64,000 nucleotides of DNA from Bifidobacterium asteroides. GTDB lineage: Bacteria > Actinomycetota > Actinomycetes > Actinomycetales > Bifidobacteriaceae. Every line of letters begins with the position of its first letter. Position 1 is the first letter of the stretch. The notes under the pieces are model-generated. The model worked only from the letters and a program-made list of their open reading frames with translations. It had not been told where the DNA came from and made no database searches. Shown one piece after another: positions 25,220 through 37,916 of this stretch. The translations under genes and the position numbers were made by a program. The stretch covers positions 868,001 to 932,000 of the forward strand of contig NZ_CP048272.1 in NCBI RefSeq assembly GCF_019469425.1, read 5' to 3'.

Positions 25220-26498
25220 GACCAGGGTTCGTCTGCGCATCGAACGCTATGCCGACCAGGGCCGTTGCGTGAGCCACCTGGAGGACGGCCGGGTGGTCTT
25301 CGTCCGCTTTGCCCTGCCTGGGGAGCTGGTGGATGTTCTCTTGGACGAGCCTCATGGCCGGGCCGGCAGGTTCGCCACAGGCGAGGTCACTCAGGTGCTG
25401 GAAGCCAGCCCCGACCGCCATGATCCCGTCTGGCCCCTGGCTGGGCCCTTGGCCTGGGGAGGAGGCCTGGGCGGGGCCGATCTGATTCACGTCAGCCTGC
25501 CCGGTCAGTTGACCTGGAAGTCTGATCTGATTGGCCAGCAGATGGCCCGCTTGGGCGGTGTGGACGCCCAGGTGTCAGTGGTCCGGGTTCCGGGCGATAA
25601 AGAGCTCGGCGGTCTGCACTGGAGGACCCGGATCGAGCTGGTGGCCGACGACCAGGGCCGACCCTCCATGCGTCGGCGGGGATCGCATGACCGTCTGCCG
25701 ATTCAGACCATGCCCCTGGCCACCCAGGAACTGCTGGATGTGGCTGACGAACTGGGCATCTGGGAAGGCGACCTGCCGGCGGGAGCCCGCATACGCCTGG
25801 CTGTGCCCCAGCCGCGCGACGGGGGACCGGTCGGCGACAACTACGCCCTGCTGGTGGATGGCCGCCTGTACGAGGGGAGCCGCCTGCTGACAGAGCGGCT
25901 GGAGGCCGGAGCAGGACCTGAGTACCAGGTCCGGGCTGACGGATTCTGGCAAGTCCACCGCCAGGCACCGGTCGTGCTGACCAAGGCGGTCATGGACCAG
26001 GCCAGGCAGGCCCTGGATGGGGTAGCCGAACCGGTCATCTGGGATCTTTACTGCGGATCAGGGCTCTTCACCCTGCCCCTGGCCGCTCTGGCCGACGGAC
26101 GGGCCCGGCTTCTGGCCGTGGAAGGTTCCGCCGGAGCTATTGCCTGTGCGAAAAACAACGTAAAGCGGGCCGGATTGAACCGAGTGGTCCTGCGTCGTGG
26201 GGACGTGGCCAGGGTCCTGGCTGGCGGTCCGCCCAAGGGGCTGGGGCATCCCGACCTGATCCTGCTGGATCCGCCCAGGGCCGGCGCCAAGGCTCAAGTC
26301 TGCCAACTGCTGGCTGCCAGCGGGGCTGGGACCATTATCTATGTGGCCTGCGATCCGACCAGCCTGGCCAGGGATACGGCCACCCTGATCTCCCTGGGTT
26401 ACAGCCCTGAGCATCTTGAGGCCTTTGACATCTACCCGATGACCCACCATGTGGAGACCATGGCGATCTTCACCCGCACGGCGGGAAGGCGGCGCTGA
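25212..26498 (+). CDS. TRAM-domain class I RNA (uracil-5) methyltransferase, TrmA/RlmCD family
   Basis: About 428 residues. The frame is open from 25161; ATG 25185, 25203 or 25212 could be used, with AGGAGG at 25194-25199. An N-terminal TRAM domain (RCVSHLEDGRVVFVRFALPGE) is followed by a SAM-binding fold DLYCGSGLFTLPLA, the motif LLDPPRAGA, and the catalytic cysteine in YVACDPTSLARD with the base glutamate in HHVETMA. The four-cysteine iron-sulfur site of E. coli RlmD was not found. The likely product makes m5U in rRNA or tRNA; the exact target is unknown. It is translationally coupled to DUF3159. Confidence 0.85.
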   Translation: MTETRVRLRIERYADQGRCVSHLEDGRVVFVRFALPGELVDVLLDEPHGRAGRFATGEVTQVLEASPDRHDPVWPLAGPLAWGGGLGGADLIHVSLPGQLTWKSDLIGQQMARLGGVDAQVSVVRVPGDKELGGLHWRTRIELVADDQGRPSMRRRGSHDRLPIQTMPLATQELLDVADELGIWEGDLPAGARIRLAVPQPRDGGPVGDNYALLVDGRLYEGSRLLTERLEAGAGPEYQVRADGFWQVHRQAPVVLTKAVMDQARQALDGVAEPVIWDLYCGSGLFTLPLAALADGRARLLAVEGSAGAIACAKNNVKRAGLNRVVLRRGDVARVLAGGPPKGLGHPDLILLDPPRAGAKAQVCQLLAASGAGTIIYVACDPTSLARDTATLISLGYSPEHLEAFDIYPMTHHVETMAIFTRTAGRRR

Positions 26499-26499
26499 C

Positions 26500-27144
26500 A
26501 TGAGCCGCGCCGGGCATGTCTCGACAGTGTTCAGGCGGCTGGCGGGTCTGCTGCTGGCGGTCGCTCTGCTGGCAGGCTTGCCAATGCTGACCGGCTGCGC
26601 CCCCAAGGACAGGGCCGTGGGCGACTCCTGGCACGCGGGTACCGTGCCTCATGACGGCGTGGATCGCTCCGACACGCTAGTGGCTTTGATTGGCTGCCCG
26701 CCGACGGGCGACAAGGACTCGGATGCCGGTCTTGACGGCCGCATCCTGGCATCGTTGAAGGCGGAACGGATGAAGGGCTATTTCTCCTCGGCGCAGTCCA
26801 CCGGCGATCAGCAGGATGGGGTGCAAGATGCCGTCAACCGTGGTGTCAGTCTGATTCTGATCCGCCAGCCTGGAGCCGGCGACTGGACTCCTGCCCTAAA
26901 GGCGGCCCGGAAGGCCGGCATCCCTGTGATAGAGTTCGCTCAAAGCGCCAAGGCTTGGAATCCTGACCCAGGTAGGCTCTACTATGCGGCTACGGTCCAC
27001 CCGGTGGATCCTGCCGGGCATCCGCACGCGCCTCTGCTTGCCGACGCCCTGCAGACCATTGTGGACGACGGACCGCATGCGAGGATCATGGCCGTGCGCC
27101 TGAGCGCCGACCGAGAGGGGGCCGAGGATGAGCACAGGCAGTGA
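26500..27144 (+). CDS. Small lipoprotein with a single periplasmic-binding-protein-like lobe
   Basis: 214 residues from ATG 26500, just after the methyltransferase stop. Signal peptide with leucine-rich core and lipobox MLTGC (about 26-30). The mature part has the pattern of a sugar-binding (type 1 periplasmic-binding) N-terminal lobe: DTLVALIGC, then QQDGVQDAVNRGVSLILI, then ALKAARKAGIPVIEF. It is far shorter than a full two-lobe receptor of about 320 residues, and no permease or ATPase is nearby. It overlaps the next gene, a P-type ATPase, by 17 bases, so the two are probably coupled. Ligand unknown. Confidence 0.65.
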   Translation: MSRAGHVSTVFRRLAGLLLAVALLAGLPMLTGCAPKDRAVGDSWHAGTVPHDGVDRSDTLVALIGCPPTGDKDSDAGLDGRILASLKAERMKGYFSSAQSTGDQQDGVQDAVNRGVSLILIRQPGAGDWTPALKAARKAGIPVIEFAQSAKAWNPDPGRLYYAATVHPVDPAGHPHAPLLADALQTIVDDGPHARIMAVRLSADREGAEDEHRQ

Positions 27145-29614
27145 GCAAGTGCCGACAGCGGGCACAGGCTTTCCGGACACCGACCGGCCGGGGCTGAGCT
27201 CCCAGGAGGTGGAGCAGCTGAAGGCCCAGGGCCTGGTCAACGTCTCCCAGAACCAAACCTCCCGCAGCCTGGGCCAGATCATCCGAGACAACGTCTTCAC
27301 CCTCTTCAACGGGATCATCCTGACCGCCATGGTGGTGGTTTTGCTGACAGGCCAGTGGAGGGATGCGGTCTTCGGCCTGATCATCATCATCAACACCGGT
27401 ATCGGCGTGGCCACCGAACTCAAGGCCAAGCACACCCTGGACGGGCTGTCCATCCTGGTGGCCTCCGACTATACGGTACGCAGGGATGGGTGCAACCTGA
27501 CCGTGCCCCACGATGCCATCGTCAAGGGGGACCTGCTTTGGATCCGCTCTGGGGATCAGGTGCCAGCCGACGCGCAAATCATCGACACCTACGGCCTGGA
27601 GCTGGACGAGTCCATGCTGACCGGCGAATCGCGCACGGTCAAGCACACGCCAGGCGACCAGGTCTACTCGGGCTCCACGGCCGTCTCAGGCATGGCCCTG
27701 GCCCAGGTCACCGCTGTGGGCGCCGACTCCTACGCAGCCACGCTGACAGCCAAGGCCAAGGTCTACAAGAAGGTCCGCTCCGACCTGAACGAGGGCATCA
27801 ACACCATCCTCAAGGTCATGACCGTGGTGGTCATTCCCCTCTGCCTGCTGCTTATCTTTACCCAGATGCGGACCGTCGGCGGCTTCCAGACGGCCCTGGC
27901 CACCGGAGCCTGGCGGCAGGCCGTGGTGTCTGCTGTGGCCGGGGTCGTAGGCATGATCCCTGAGGGTCTGGTTCTGCTGACCTCTCTGAACTTCGCCCTG
28001 GCTGCCATCCGCCTGGCCCGCCACCAGACCCTGGTCCAGCAGATGGAGTCCGTGGAGACCCTGGCCCGGGTGGACGCCCTGAACTTGGACAAAACCGGCA
28101 CTATCACCGACGGGGGCATCGTCTATGACGACCTGCATCCGCTGGTCGAGGACTTGCCGGCCCAGCAACTGCGGCAGGCCCTGGTGGACGTCTGCGCGGA
28201 GGAGAGCCCCAACGCCACCGGCCGTGCCATCCTCAAGGGGATGGACGACCTGCGCCCCGGCAGGGCCGTCAGCCGCCTGCCTTTCTCCTCGGCCCGCAAG
28301 TGGAGCGCCGTGGCCGACCAGTCCGGCAAAATCTGGTACTTCGGCGCTCCGGAGGTGCTCCTGGCATCCCAGGCGGGCAGGTGGCCCCAGGTGGACCAGC
28401 AGGTGGCCGACTTGGCCGACCGCGGCTATCGGGTGCTGATGCTGTCCGCCCCCGATGGGTACCCGAGCACTGACCAGCCTGACCACTTCACCAGCAGCCC
28501 CGACCTGCCTAGGAACCTGAAGCCCCTAGCCCTGATCACCTGCTCGGAGCACATCCGCGAAGACGCTGCCGAGACCCTGGCCTGGTTCCGCCAACAGGGT
28601 GTGCGCTGTCGGGTCATTTCGGGCGACAACCCAGCCACTGTGGCAGCTATCGCCAACAAGGTGGGCCTGACCGGCGACCGTGCCCCCAGGGCCATGGATG
28701 CCCGTCAGTTGCCCGAGGACACGGCAGCCTTGGCCGAGGTCCTGGAGGGCGTAGACGTGCTGGGCCGAGTCCTGCCCGACCAGAAGAAGGCCATTGTCCA
28801 GGCCCTGCACCTGAAGGGTCACACGGTGGCCATGACCGGCGACGGGGTCAACGACTCCCTGGCTCTGAAGGAGGCGGACCTGGGCATCGCCATGGGCAAT
28901 GCGGCGGCCGCCACCAAGGCTGTGGCCCAGCTGGTCCTGGTGGATTCGCGTTTCTCCCACCTGCCCGACGTGGTGGCCCGGGGCCGGCAGGTCATGGCCA
29001 ACATGGAGCGTGTGGCCGGCCTCTTCCTGGTCAAGACCGTCTACTCGGCCCTGATCTCCCTGGGAGTGGTCCTGACCGGCATCCCCTTCCCTTACCTGCC
29101 CCGGCACATCACCTACATCGGCGCCCTGACCATCGGCACGCCGGCCTTCTTCCTGGCGCTGGCCCCCAACACCAGGCGCTACCGGCCAGGCTTCCTCAAG
29201 CGCGTGGTTACCTTCGCCCTGCCCTCGGGCATCGCCACTGCTTTGATTGTGCTGGCGGCGGCCTGGAGCCTGCCCGGCTTGCTGGGCCTGGACCTGGCCC
29301 GGCCCGGTGACCTGGGGCGCTGGCGGTCGGTCTGCGCCATCGTCCTCTTCTGTATGGGCGTGCTGGTCCTGGCCCAGGTGGCCCGGCCCCTGCGCTCTTG
29401 GAGGGGCCTACTGGTCCTTTTCTTCGCTGCAGCCGGGGTGATCGGGGCCCTGATCCCCATGGTGGCGCAGTTCTTTGCCATCAGCCTGCCCACTGGTCCG
29501 GCCCTGGTCACAACCGTGGCCTTTGCCCTGGTGGGAGCCCTGCTTATGGTCCTGGCCGTCTTGGGCTATCCGGCATGCGCACGTTACATACGCCAAGTAA
29601 CACATGGGCGCTAA
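27128..29614 (+). CDS. ctpE: P-type cation-transporting ATPase, CtpE-like
   Basis: 828 residues. The phosphorylation motif DKTGTIT lies at about residue 323, the actuator loop is LTGES, and the hinge GDGVNDSLALKEAD is present. Transmembrane helix 4 reads GMIPEGL instead of the PEGLP of classical calcium pumps, the pattern described for mycobacterial CtpE, a calcium importer. About ten membrane helices are visible, four of them in the C-terminal third. Its ATG lies inside the preceding lipoprotein gene. Calcium transport is inferred from similarity of motifs; other cations are possible. Confidence 0.85.
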   Translation: MSTGSEQVPTAGTGFPDTDRPGLSSQEVEQLKAQGLVNVSQNQTSRSLGQIIRDNVFTLFNGIILTAMVVVLLTGQWRDAVFGLIIIINTGIGVATELKAKHTLDGLSILVASDYTVRRDGCNLTVPHDAIVKGDLLWIRSGDQVPADAQIIDTYGLELDESMLTGESRTVKHTPGDQVYSGSTAVSGMALAQVTAVGADSYAATLTAKAKVYKKVRSDLNEGINTILKVMTVVVIPLCLLLIFTQMRTVGGFQTALATGAWRQAVVSAVAGVVGMIPEGLVLLTSLNFALAAIRLARHQTLVQQMESVETLARVDALNLDKTGTITDGGIVYDDLHPLVEDLPAQQLRQALVDVCAEESPNATGRAILKGMDDLRPGRAVSRLPFSSARKWSAVADQSGKIWYFGAPEVLLASQAGRWPQVDQQVADLADRGYRVLMLSAPDGYPSTDQPDHFTSSPDLPRNLKPLALITCSEHIREDAAETLAWFRQQGVRCRVISGDNPATVAAIANKVGLTGDRAPRAMDARQLPEDTAALAEVLEGVDVLGRVLPDQKKAIVQALHLKGHTVAMTGDGVNDSLALKEADLGIAMGNAAAATKAVAQLVLVDSRFSHLPDVVARGRQVMANMERVAGLFLVKTVYSALISLGVVLTGIPFPYLPRHITYIGALTIGTPAFFLALAPNTRRYRPGFLKRVVTFALPSGIATALIVLAAAWSLPGLLGLDLARPGDLGRWRSVCAIVLFCMGVLVLAQVARPLRSWRGLLVLFFAAAGVIGALIPMVAQFFAISLPTGPALVTTVAFALVGALLMVLAVLGYPACARYIRQVTHGR

Positions 29615-29725
29615 GAATGGAACCTAAAAAGCGCAGATAGCGTCACTGACGGCCTGGGGTCCTCCTGCCGCCGGTCCACGTGGGCGCAAGGGCCGGCGCC
29701 TGAGCGTCCAGGGAAGGGGTGGTGC

Positions 29726-32455
<2,730 letters not shown>

Positions 32456-32463
32456 AAAGATAT

Positions 32464-32500
32464 AAAAAATCCCGCCCCCGATGCCGGGGCGGGATTTTTT
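32464..32500. terminator. Bidirectional terminator between acnA and the Bax-inhibitor-like gene
   Basis: A perfect 15-base inverted repeat (32464-32478 with 32486-32500) has a seven-base loop. The arms are A6-TCCCGCCCC and GGGGCGGGA-T6, so both strands give a GC stem followed by a T run. It lies between two convergent stop codons. Confidence 0.9.
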
Positions 32501-32502
32501 CG

Positions 32503-33306
32503 TCAGTTCCGGTCGCCGACCAGATTCAGGATGTAGAGGAAGAGGTTGACGAAGTCCAGGTAGAGGTTGAGGGCGCAGAGGATGGAGACCCGCTTGATGG
32601 CCTCCGGCCCCTGGCTGCGGTAGGTGGCGAAGATGACCCTGGTCTGCTGGGCGTCGTACATGGTCAGCCCGGCGAAGAGGATGATGCCGATGGCCGAGAC
32701 CACGCGCAGGGCCGTGTTCGAAGGGGCCACGAAGAGCATGACCAGCTGGACCAGGATCAGCATGAGCAGGCCGGCCATGAAGATGGACCCCATGCCCAGC
32801 ATATTCCGCCGGGTGGTCAGCCCCAGCATGCTCAGAACGAAGAAGAAGCCTGCGCTGATCACCAGGGTCAGCATGATGGACGGCAGTGAGTAGGTTATGA
32901 AGATGGTGCTCAAAGTGAAGCCCATCAGGGCCGCATAGAGGTAAAACATGACCCGGGCGGTGGAGGTGCGCATACGCATGATCCGGGCGCTCAGAATCAT
33001 GGCGAAGGCCACCTGGACCACGGCCATGCCGATCCAGCCCAGGGTGCCCGTGGCCTGCATGAAAGCCAGGAGCAGTCCGGTCCGGGCGGTCAGATAGGCC
33101 GTCAGGGCGGTGACCAGCAGGCCGACGGCCATCTCCGCATAAGCGCGGGACATTGAGACCCGCTCCGCCTTTTCAAAGCTGTATGCCGCGTTGGCGTCGA
33201 TGGGCGAGCCCATGCTGTAGGGCTCACCGCCCTGCATGGTCGGCATCGGCTGCTGCGCGTACTGACTGTATGGGGCCTGCGGCCGCGGATTCCCGTTGAA
33301 AGCCAT
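32503..33306 (-). CDS. Bax inhibitor-1/YccA family membrane protein
   Basis: 267 residues with a Gln/Pro/Tyr-rich cytoplasmic N-terminus (about 1-50) and seven membrane helices. The final helix region with LYLDFVNLFLYIL and the preceding GLTMYDAQQTR are the family hallmark. Members in other organisms act as pH-dependent calcium leak channels or membrane-stress factors; the role in this organism is not known. AAGGAGGAG stands 6 bases before the ATG on the minus strand. The gene converges with acnA. Confidence 0.9.
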   Translation of the reverse strand: MAFNGNPRPQAPYSQYAQQPMPTMQGGEPYSMGSPIDANAAYSFEKAERVSMSRAYAEMAVGLLVTALTAYLTARTGLLLAFMQATGTLGWIGMAVVQVAFAMILSARIMRMRTSTARVMFYLYAALMGFTLSTIFITYSLPSIMLTLVISAGFFFVLSMLGLTTRRNMLGMGSIFMAGLLMLILVQLVMLFVAPSNTALRVVSAIGIILFAGLTMYDAQQTRVIFATYRSQGPEAIKRVSILCALNLYLDFVNLFLYILNLVGDRN

Positions 33307-33678
33307 CTGCTCCTCCTTGTCGTTCCCGCCTGTGGCGGATAGTTATCTTATTCAAGTCTACATGGCGGGCTGGCTGTATAAAGGGTGTTTGCTCTGGCCG
33401 CAATGGCGGGGTGGTTCCTTGCCTACACCCCGCCGTTGCGGTTGCCTCTTTCTGATTGTGTGTTGCACGATTTAAGGGGTATGAGCCTCTGCGGCGCTCA
33501 GCCCTGTCGGGCTGGCCCGGCAGGAGGCCGGATGCATGAAGAACATGCCCAAGCACGGTTTCGTGCATCGACATCTGTCAAAAAGCCGTTATCGCTGGTT
33601 CGGCCCATCTTGCCTGGCAGATAGAATGAACAGGCAACACGTTACGGCCTCTGATCGGCCGGCAAGGAGTATGCCTAT
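33307..33678. other. Intergenic region, no gene recognised
   Basis: 372 bases between divergent genes. It should hold the promoters for the Bax-inhibitor-like gene and the aldo/keto reductase. A weak minus-strand pair TTTATA/TAGACT occurs near 33356-33383, and a small hairpin GCACG/CGTGC at 33553-33566. Short open frames here look non-coding and no RNA gene was recognised. Confidence 0.5.
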
Positions 33679-34518
33679 ATGACCGGAAACGTCACCGACA
33701 CCGTCATCACCCTCAACAATGGGGTCAGCATTCCCCAGCTGGGGCTCGGGGTCTTCCAAACACCTGATGGCGAGGCCACCAGCCAGGCCGTCACCTGGGC
33801 CCTGCAGGCGGGCTACCGCCACATCGACACCGCCATGATCTACGGCAACGAACAGTCCGTGGGGGAGGGCCTGCGCCGCTCCGGGGTTGACCGGCGGGAT
33901 GTCTTCCTGACTACCAAGCTCTGGAATGAGGACATCCGCGCTGGGCGGGCCAAGGAAGCCTTCAAGGAGAGCCTGGACCGGCTGGGCGTGGACTACCTGG
34001 ACCTCTACCTGATCCACTGGCCCGCCCAGGGCTGGCAGCAGGCCTGGGAGGACATGGAGGAGCTCTACACCCAGCGGCGCGTGCGGGCCATTGGGGTCTG
34101 CAACTTCCAGAAGCACCACCTGGACGAGCTGCACACTATCAGTGGCACCAAGCCGGCGGTCGACCAGATTGAGTCCTCGCCCCAGTTCGTCAACGGCGAC
34201 CTGATCGACTACTGCCACGGCACCCTGCGTGTGGATGTGGAGGCCTACAGCCCCCTGGGCGGCACCGGCGGCAACCTGCTGGCCGACCCCAGGCTCAAGG
34301 CCATGGCCGAGCGCTACGACCGCTCACCGGCACAGATCGTGCTGCGCTGGCATCTGCAGCGCGGGGTCATCGTCATCCCCAAGTCCACCCACAAGGACAG
34401 GATTGAGCAGAACGCGCAGGTCTTCGACTTCGAGCTGAGCGACGAGGACATGCAGGCCATCGCCGCCATGAACAGGGATGAACGCACTGGCGCGGATCCC
34501 GACAATTTTGACTTCTGA
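33679..34518 (+). CDS. Aldo/keto reductase
   Basis: 279 residues, standard size for the 2,5-diketo-D-gluconate reductase branch. The catalytic tetrad is visible: aspartate and tyrosine in DTAMIYGNE, lysine in LTTKLW and histidine in LIHWP. The NADPH-binding part includes PKSTHKDRIEQN. It reduces aldehydes or ketones with NADPH; the natural substrate is unknown. AAGGAG lies about 9 bases before the ATG. It stands alone, converging with the alarmone synthetase gene. Confidence 0.92.
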   Translation: MTGNVTDTVITLNNGVSIPQLGLGVFQTPDGEATSQAVTWALQAGYRHIDTAMIYGNEQSVGEGLRRSGVDRRDVFLTTKLWNEDIRAGRAKEAFKESLDRLGVDYLDLYLIHWPAQGWQQAWEDMEELYTQRRVRAIGVCNFQKHHLDELHTISGTKPAVDQIESSPQFVNGDLIDYCHGTLRVDVEAYSPLGGTGGNLLADPRLKAMAERYDRSPAQIVLRWHLQRGVIVIPKSTHKDRIEQNAQVFDFELSDEDMQAIAAMNRDERTGADPDNFDF

Positions 34519-34638
34519 GGGATGGTGGTACAGGAGGAGACCCGACCTTGAAGGCAGGGCCACCTCCTGGGACCTGGCGGAAGCCCCAACCCTTCCACCT
34601 GGCCTGGTTCCTATGGTAAAGGATCTGTGAGGATTCAG

Positions 34639-35388
34639 TTAATCGGTATTGCCGCTGATGGCTTCGTCGTCGGAATCCTGCTCCTGGGGCGAACCTGAGA
34701 TGTCGCGGTGGATGGACTGCATCTGCACCTCGATGTTCTGCAGGGAGCGGGCGCAGTCCAGCAGGGTCTGCGAATGCTCGGCCAGGCGGGCGTCGGGTAG
34801 GTCGGACTTGTAGCGCAACTGGTGCTCCAGGGAGGCCCAGTAGTCCATGGCGATGGTGCGGAACTGAACCTCGACCGGCGTGTAGTGGGGGCCCGAGGTC
34901 AGGAAGACAGGCACGGCATAGATGACGTGCAGGCTGCGGTAGCCGTTCATCTTGGGATTGCGGATGTAGTCCTTGACCCTCAGCACCTGGATGTCCGATT
35001 GGTCGGAGAGATAGCGGGAGACCGAGTAGACGTCGTCCCGGTAGTTGCAGATGACACGCACGCCGGCCACATCGAAGATGTGATCGCGCACCGAGGCGAT
35101 GGTGACGGGCAGGTTCTTGCGGTGCAGCTTGCCGATCAGCGAGTCCACGCTCTTGAGCCGGCGCTCCATGTGATGGATGGGGTTGTGGCTGAACCTGACC
35201 TGGAACTCGGTGTCCAGCACGTCCAGCTTGGTCGAAATCTCGTACATGGCCCCCTCGTAGGTCTGCATGAGATTGACGAATTCCGTTATCTCGTCGATAT
35301 TCAGCTTGGGGCGGTCCCTTTCGTCCAAGTCTGACAGCCGTTGCTTCATTTCGGATGCGCTCATGGCACTGTTACGGTCGAGTATCAC
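34639..35388 (-). CDS. Small alarmone synthetase (RelA/SpoT synthetase domain only)
   Basis: 249 residues from GTG 35388, with GGGAGG 5 bases upstream; the frame is open to 35508, but that part lacks homology and would overlap miaB. The synthetase core shows VKDYIRNPKMNGYRSLH and the VEVQFRT substrate-binding strand, followed by WASLEHQLRYK. No HD hydrolase, TGS or ACT domain is present, so it is a stand-alone RelQ/YjbM-type enzyme making (p)ppGpp. The C-terminus is acidic. It is divergent from miaB. Confidence 0.9.
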   Translation of the reverse strand: MILDRNSAMSASEMKQRLSDLDERDRPKLNIDEITEFVNLMQTYEGAMYEISTKLDVLDTEFQVRFSHNPIHHMERRLKSVDSLIGKLHRKNLPVTIASVRDHIFDVAGVRVICNYRDDVYSVSRYLSDQSDIQVLRVKDYIRNPKMNGYRSLHVIYAVPVFLTSGPHYTPVEVQFRTIAMDYWASLEHQLRYKSDLPDARLAEHSQTLLDCARSLQNIEVQMQSIHRDISGSPQEQDSDDEAISGNTD

Positions 35389-35506
35389 ATGAACCTCCCA
35401 TGCCGCCGTTCGTAACCATGACTCATGGTACGCACAGGCCCCGATGGCCGCGGGACCCGACCTGCGCATACAATCATGGCTTATGGAAGCAGGCGAGGGC
35501 ATGAGC

Positions 35507-36901
35507 ATGACCGCTCAGCGTAAGGGCAGCAGGGGCGTCTACTATGTGCGGACCCTGGGCTGTCAGATGAACGAGCACGATTCCGAGCGAATTGCCGGGG
35601 TGCTGCAAGACCACGGCTACCAGCAGGCCACGCCCGAGCAGGTTCGCGCACACGAGGTGGACGTGATGGTGCTCAACACCTGCGCCGTGCGCGACAACGC
35701 CACCGAGCGCATGTACGGGACCATCGGGCGCTGGCACCGGTTCAAGCAGCACAAGCCCGACACGCGCATCGCCGTGGGCGGCTGCATGGCCCAGAAGGAT
35801 CGGGAGCGGATTGTGAGGGCGGCGCCCTGGGTGGATGCGGTCTTCGGCACCAGGGACATCCGCTCGTTGCCCGGCCTGCTGGATAAGGCCCGCGAGGACG
35901 GGCGGCCCCAGGTGGGGGTCTCGGAGGAGTTGCGGAATCTGCCCGGGCGACTGCCGGAGGTCAGGGCCTCGCGCTCGCAGGCCTGGGTGTCCATATCGGT
36001 CGGCTGCAACAACACCTGCACTTTTTGCATCGTGCCCTCGGTGCGCGGTCGGGAGCGGGACCGGTCCATGGACGACATCCTGCACGAGGTCCGGGACTGT
36101 GTGGGCTCCGGAGCCCGCCAGGTGACCCTGCTGGGGCAGAACGTCAACTCCTACGGCTGGTCGACGGGGGACCGCTACGCCTTCGCCCGACTCCTGCGCG
36201 CCTGCGGCCGGGTGCCCGGGCTGGAGCGGATCCGCTTCACCTCGCCCCATCCAGCTGCCTTTACCGACGATGTGATTGCGGCCATGGCCGAGACTCCCAC
36301 GGTCATGCACCAGCTGCACATGCCCCTGCAGTCGGGCTCCGACCGGATCCTGAGGGCCATGCGGCGCTCCTACCGGTCCCAACGCTTTCTGAAGATACTC
36401 GACAAGGTGCGGGCCGCCATGCCCGATGCCCAGATCACCACCGACATCATCGTGGGATTCCCAGGGGAAACCGAGGAGGATTTCCAGGCCACTATGGATA
36501 CGATGCGCCGGGCGCGCTTCTCGTCGGCCTACATCTTCGAGTATTCGCCTAGGCCCGGCACACCTGCCGCGCGCATGACCCAGCTTCCTAAGGCCGTGGT
36601 CCAGGACCGGTTCGAGCGTCTGCATACCCTGCAGGAGTCCATCACCATGGAGCAGATGAAGGCCTTCACGGGCAAAGACGTGGAGGTGCTCATCGGCGAC
36701 GGGCACGGCCGGCATGACGGCAGCACCCACCGGGTGACCGGGCATGAGCGCACCGGGGTACTGGTCCACGTCGGCGTGCCTAAGGGAATGCCTGCGCCAA
36801 AGCCCGGCGACCTGGTCACCTGCACCGTCACCCAGGCAGGGCCCCACTATTTGATCGCTGACCCGGATCCGCAGGCAGGACAGGTTTATGACATCCGCTG
36901 A
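35507..36901 (+). CDS. miaB: tRNA-2-methylthio-N6-dimethylallyladenosine synthase
   Basis: 464 residues from ATG 35507 (start chosen for spacing to GCGAGGG; ATG 35501 is an alternative). The N-terminal cluster-binding cysteines are in [23 protein letters not shown] and VGGCMAQKD. The radical-SAM triad is CNNTCTFC at about 167-174, and a C-terminal TRAM domain follows. It adds the methylthio group to i6A37 of tRNAs reading UNN codons. It overlaps miaA, which makes the preceding i6A, so the whole pathway sits in one operon. A TACAAT at 35469-35474 may be the -10 element. Confidence 0.95.
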   Translation: MTAQRKGSRGVYYVRTLGCQMNEHDSERIAGVLQDHGYQQATPEQVRAHEVDVMVLNTCAVRDNATERMYGTIGRWHRFKQHKPDTRIAVGGCMAQKDRERIVRAAPWVDAVFGTRDIRSLPGLLDKAREDGRPQVGVSEELRNLPGRLPEVRASRSQAWVSISVGCNNTCTFCIVPSVRGRERDRSMDDILHEVRDCVGSGARQVTLLGQNVNSYGWSTGDRYAFARLLRACGRVPGLERIRFTSPHPAAFTDDVIAAMAETPTVMHQLHMPLQSGSDRILRAMRRSYRSQRFLKILDKVRAAMPDAQITTDIIVGFPGETEEDFQATMDTMRRARFSSAYIFEYSPRPGTPAARMTQLPKAVVQDRFERLHTLQESITMEQMKAFTGKDVEVLIGDGHGRHDGSTHRVTGHERTGVLVHVGVPKGMPAPKPGDLVTCTVTQAGPHYLIADPDPQAGQVYDIR

Positions 36902-37916
36902 ACCAGAGCAGCCCGCCGGGGAGGGACCCCGCATCGTCTCCATCGTGGGTCCCACAGCCTCGGGCAAGACCGCCCTGGGAGTGGCCCTAGCACAGGCTTT
37001 TGAGGCGCGCGGGCAGACGGCTCATATCGTCAATGCCGATGCCTACCAGATGTACCGGGGGATGGATGTGGGCACGGCCAAGCCTTCGGTAGGGGAGCGG
37101 CAGGCGGTGATCCACCACCTGATCGACATCATCGAGCCGGAGGAGGCCATGAGCGTGGCCCGCTTCCAGGCCATGGCCCGGTCCCTGATAGCCGACCTCC
37201 GGACGCGAGGAATCAGGCCAATCCTTGTGGGCGGCTCCGGGCTCTATACCCGGGCTGTCATTGATGGCCTGTCCTTCCCTGGCACTGACCCGTCGGTCAG
37301 GGCCAGGCTGGAGGAGTTGGCCCAAGAGGAGGGCCCCGGGCTGCTCTTCCGCGAGCTGCAGGAGCGGGACCCGGAGGCTGCGGCCCGGATGGATCCTCGG
37401 AATGTGCGCAGGACCGTGCGGGCCCTGGAGGTCATGGACATCACTGGACGGCCCTACTCGGCCAGTCTGCCCCGATATCGCTACCTGATGCCCGCCCTGC
37501 AGTTGGGACTGGACCTGCCCCGGGAGGAGCTGGACCGCAGGATCGACCAGCGCACCCAGGCCATGCGCGACCGGGGGCTTGTTGACGAGGTGAGCGGGCT
37601 GCGAAACCGCCTGGGGCCCACGGCTTCCCGTGCCCTGGGCTATCAGCAGATTCTGGACTACCTGGACGGCCGCACCGACCTGGATGCCGCCTTCGAGCTG
37701 ATAGCGCAGAAGACCAAGCGCCTGGCCCGCAAGCAGATGGGCTGGTTCGGCCGGGATCCGCGTATCCACTGGCTGAATGCCCTGGCCCCGGACTTGGCTC
37801 AGCAGGCCCTGGACTTGGTGGACCAGGCCGACCAAGGCTGCTTCGACCAGGCGGATGCCCAGGCCGACCTTTCAGACCAGGGAAGGGTGACCAGACACCA
37901 TCTGGGAGCGCTTTGA
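36888..37916 (+). CDS. miaA: tRNA dimethylallyltransferase
   Basis: 342 residues. P-loop [12 protein letters not shown] at about 21-32; the substrate motif reads [16 protein letters not shown], where many homologs have [17 protein letters not shown] and the following basic helix bind the anticodon stem. It transfers dimethylallyl to A37. It starts 14 bases inside miaB. Its TGA stop lies within the TTGACT -35 box of the downstream merR promoter. Confidence 0.95.
   Translation: MTSAEPEQPAGEGPRIVSIVGPTASGKTALGVALAQAFEARGQTAHIVNADAYQMYRGMDVGTAKPSVGERQAVIHHLIDIIEPEEAMSVARFQAMARSLIADLRTRGIRPILVGGSGLYTRAVIDGLSFPGTDPSVRARLEELAQEEGPGLLFRELQERDPEAAARMDPRNVRRTVRALEVMDITGRPYSASLPRYRYLMPALQLGLDLPREELDRRIDQRTQAMRDRGLVDEVSGLRNRLGPTASRALGYQQILDYLDGRTDLDAAFELIAQKTKRLARKQMGWFGRDPRIHWLNALAPDLAQQALDLVDQADQGCFDQADAQADLSDQGRVTRHHLGAL

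Noticed and set aside
33385-33624. Short open frame in the 33307-33678 intergenic region
   Set aside because: No ribosome-binding site and no coherent protein character.
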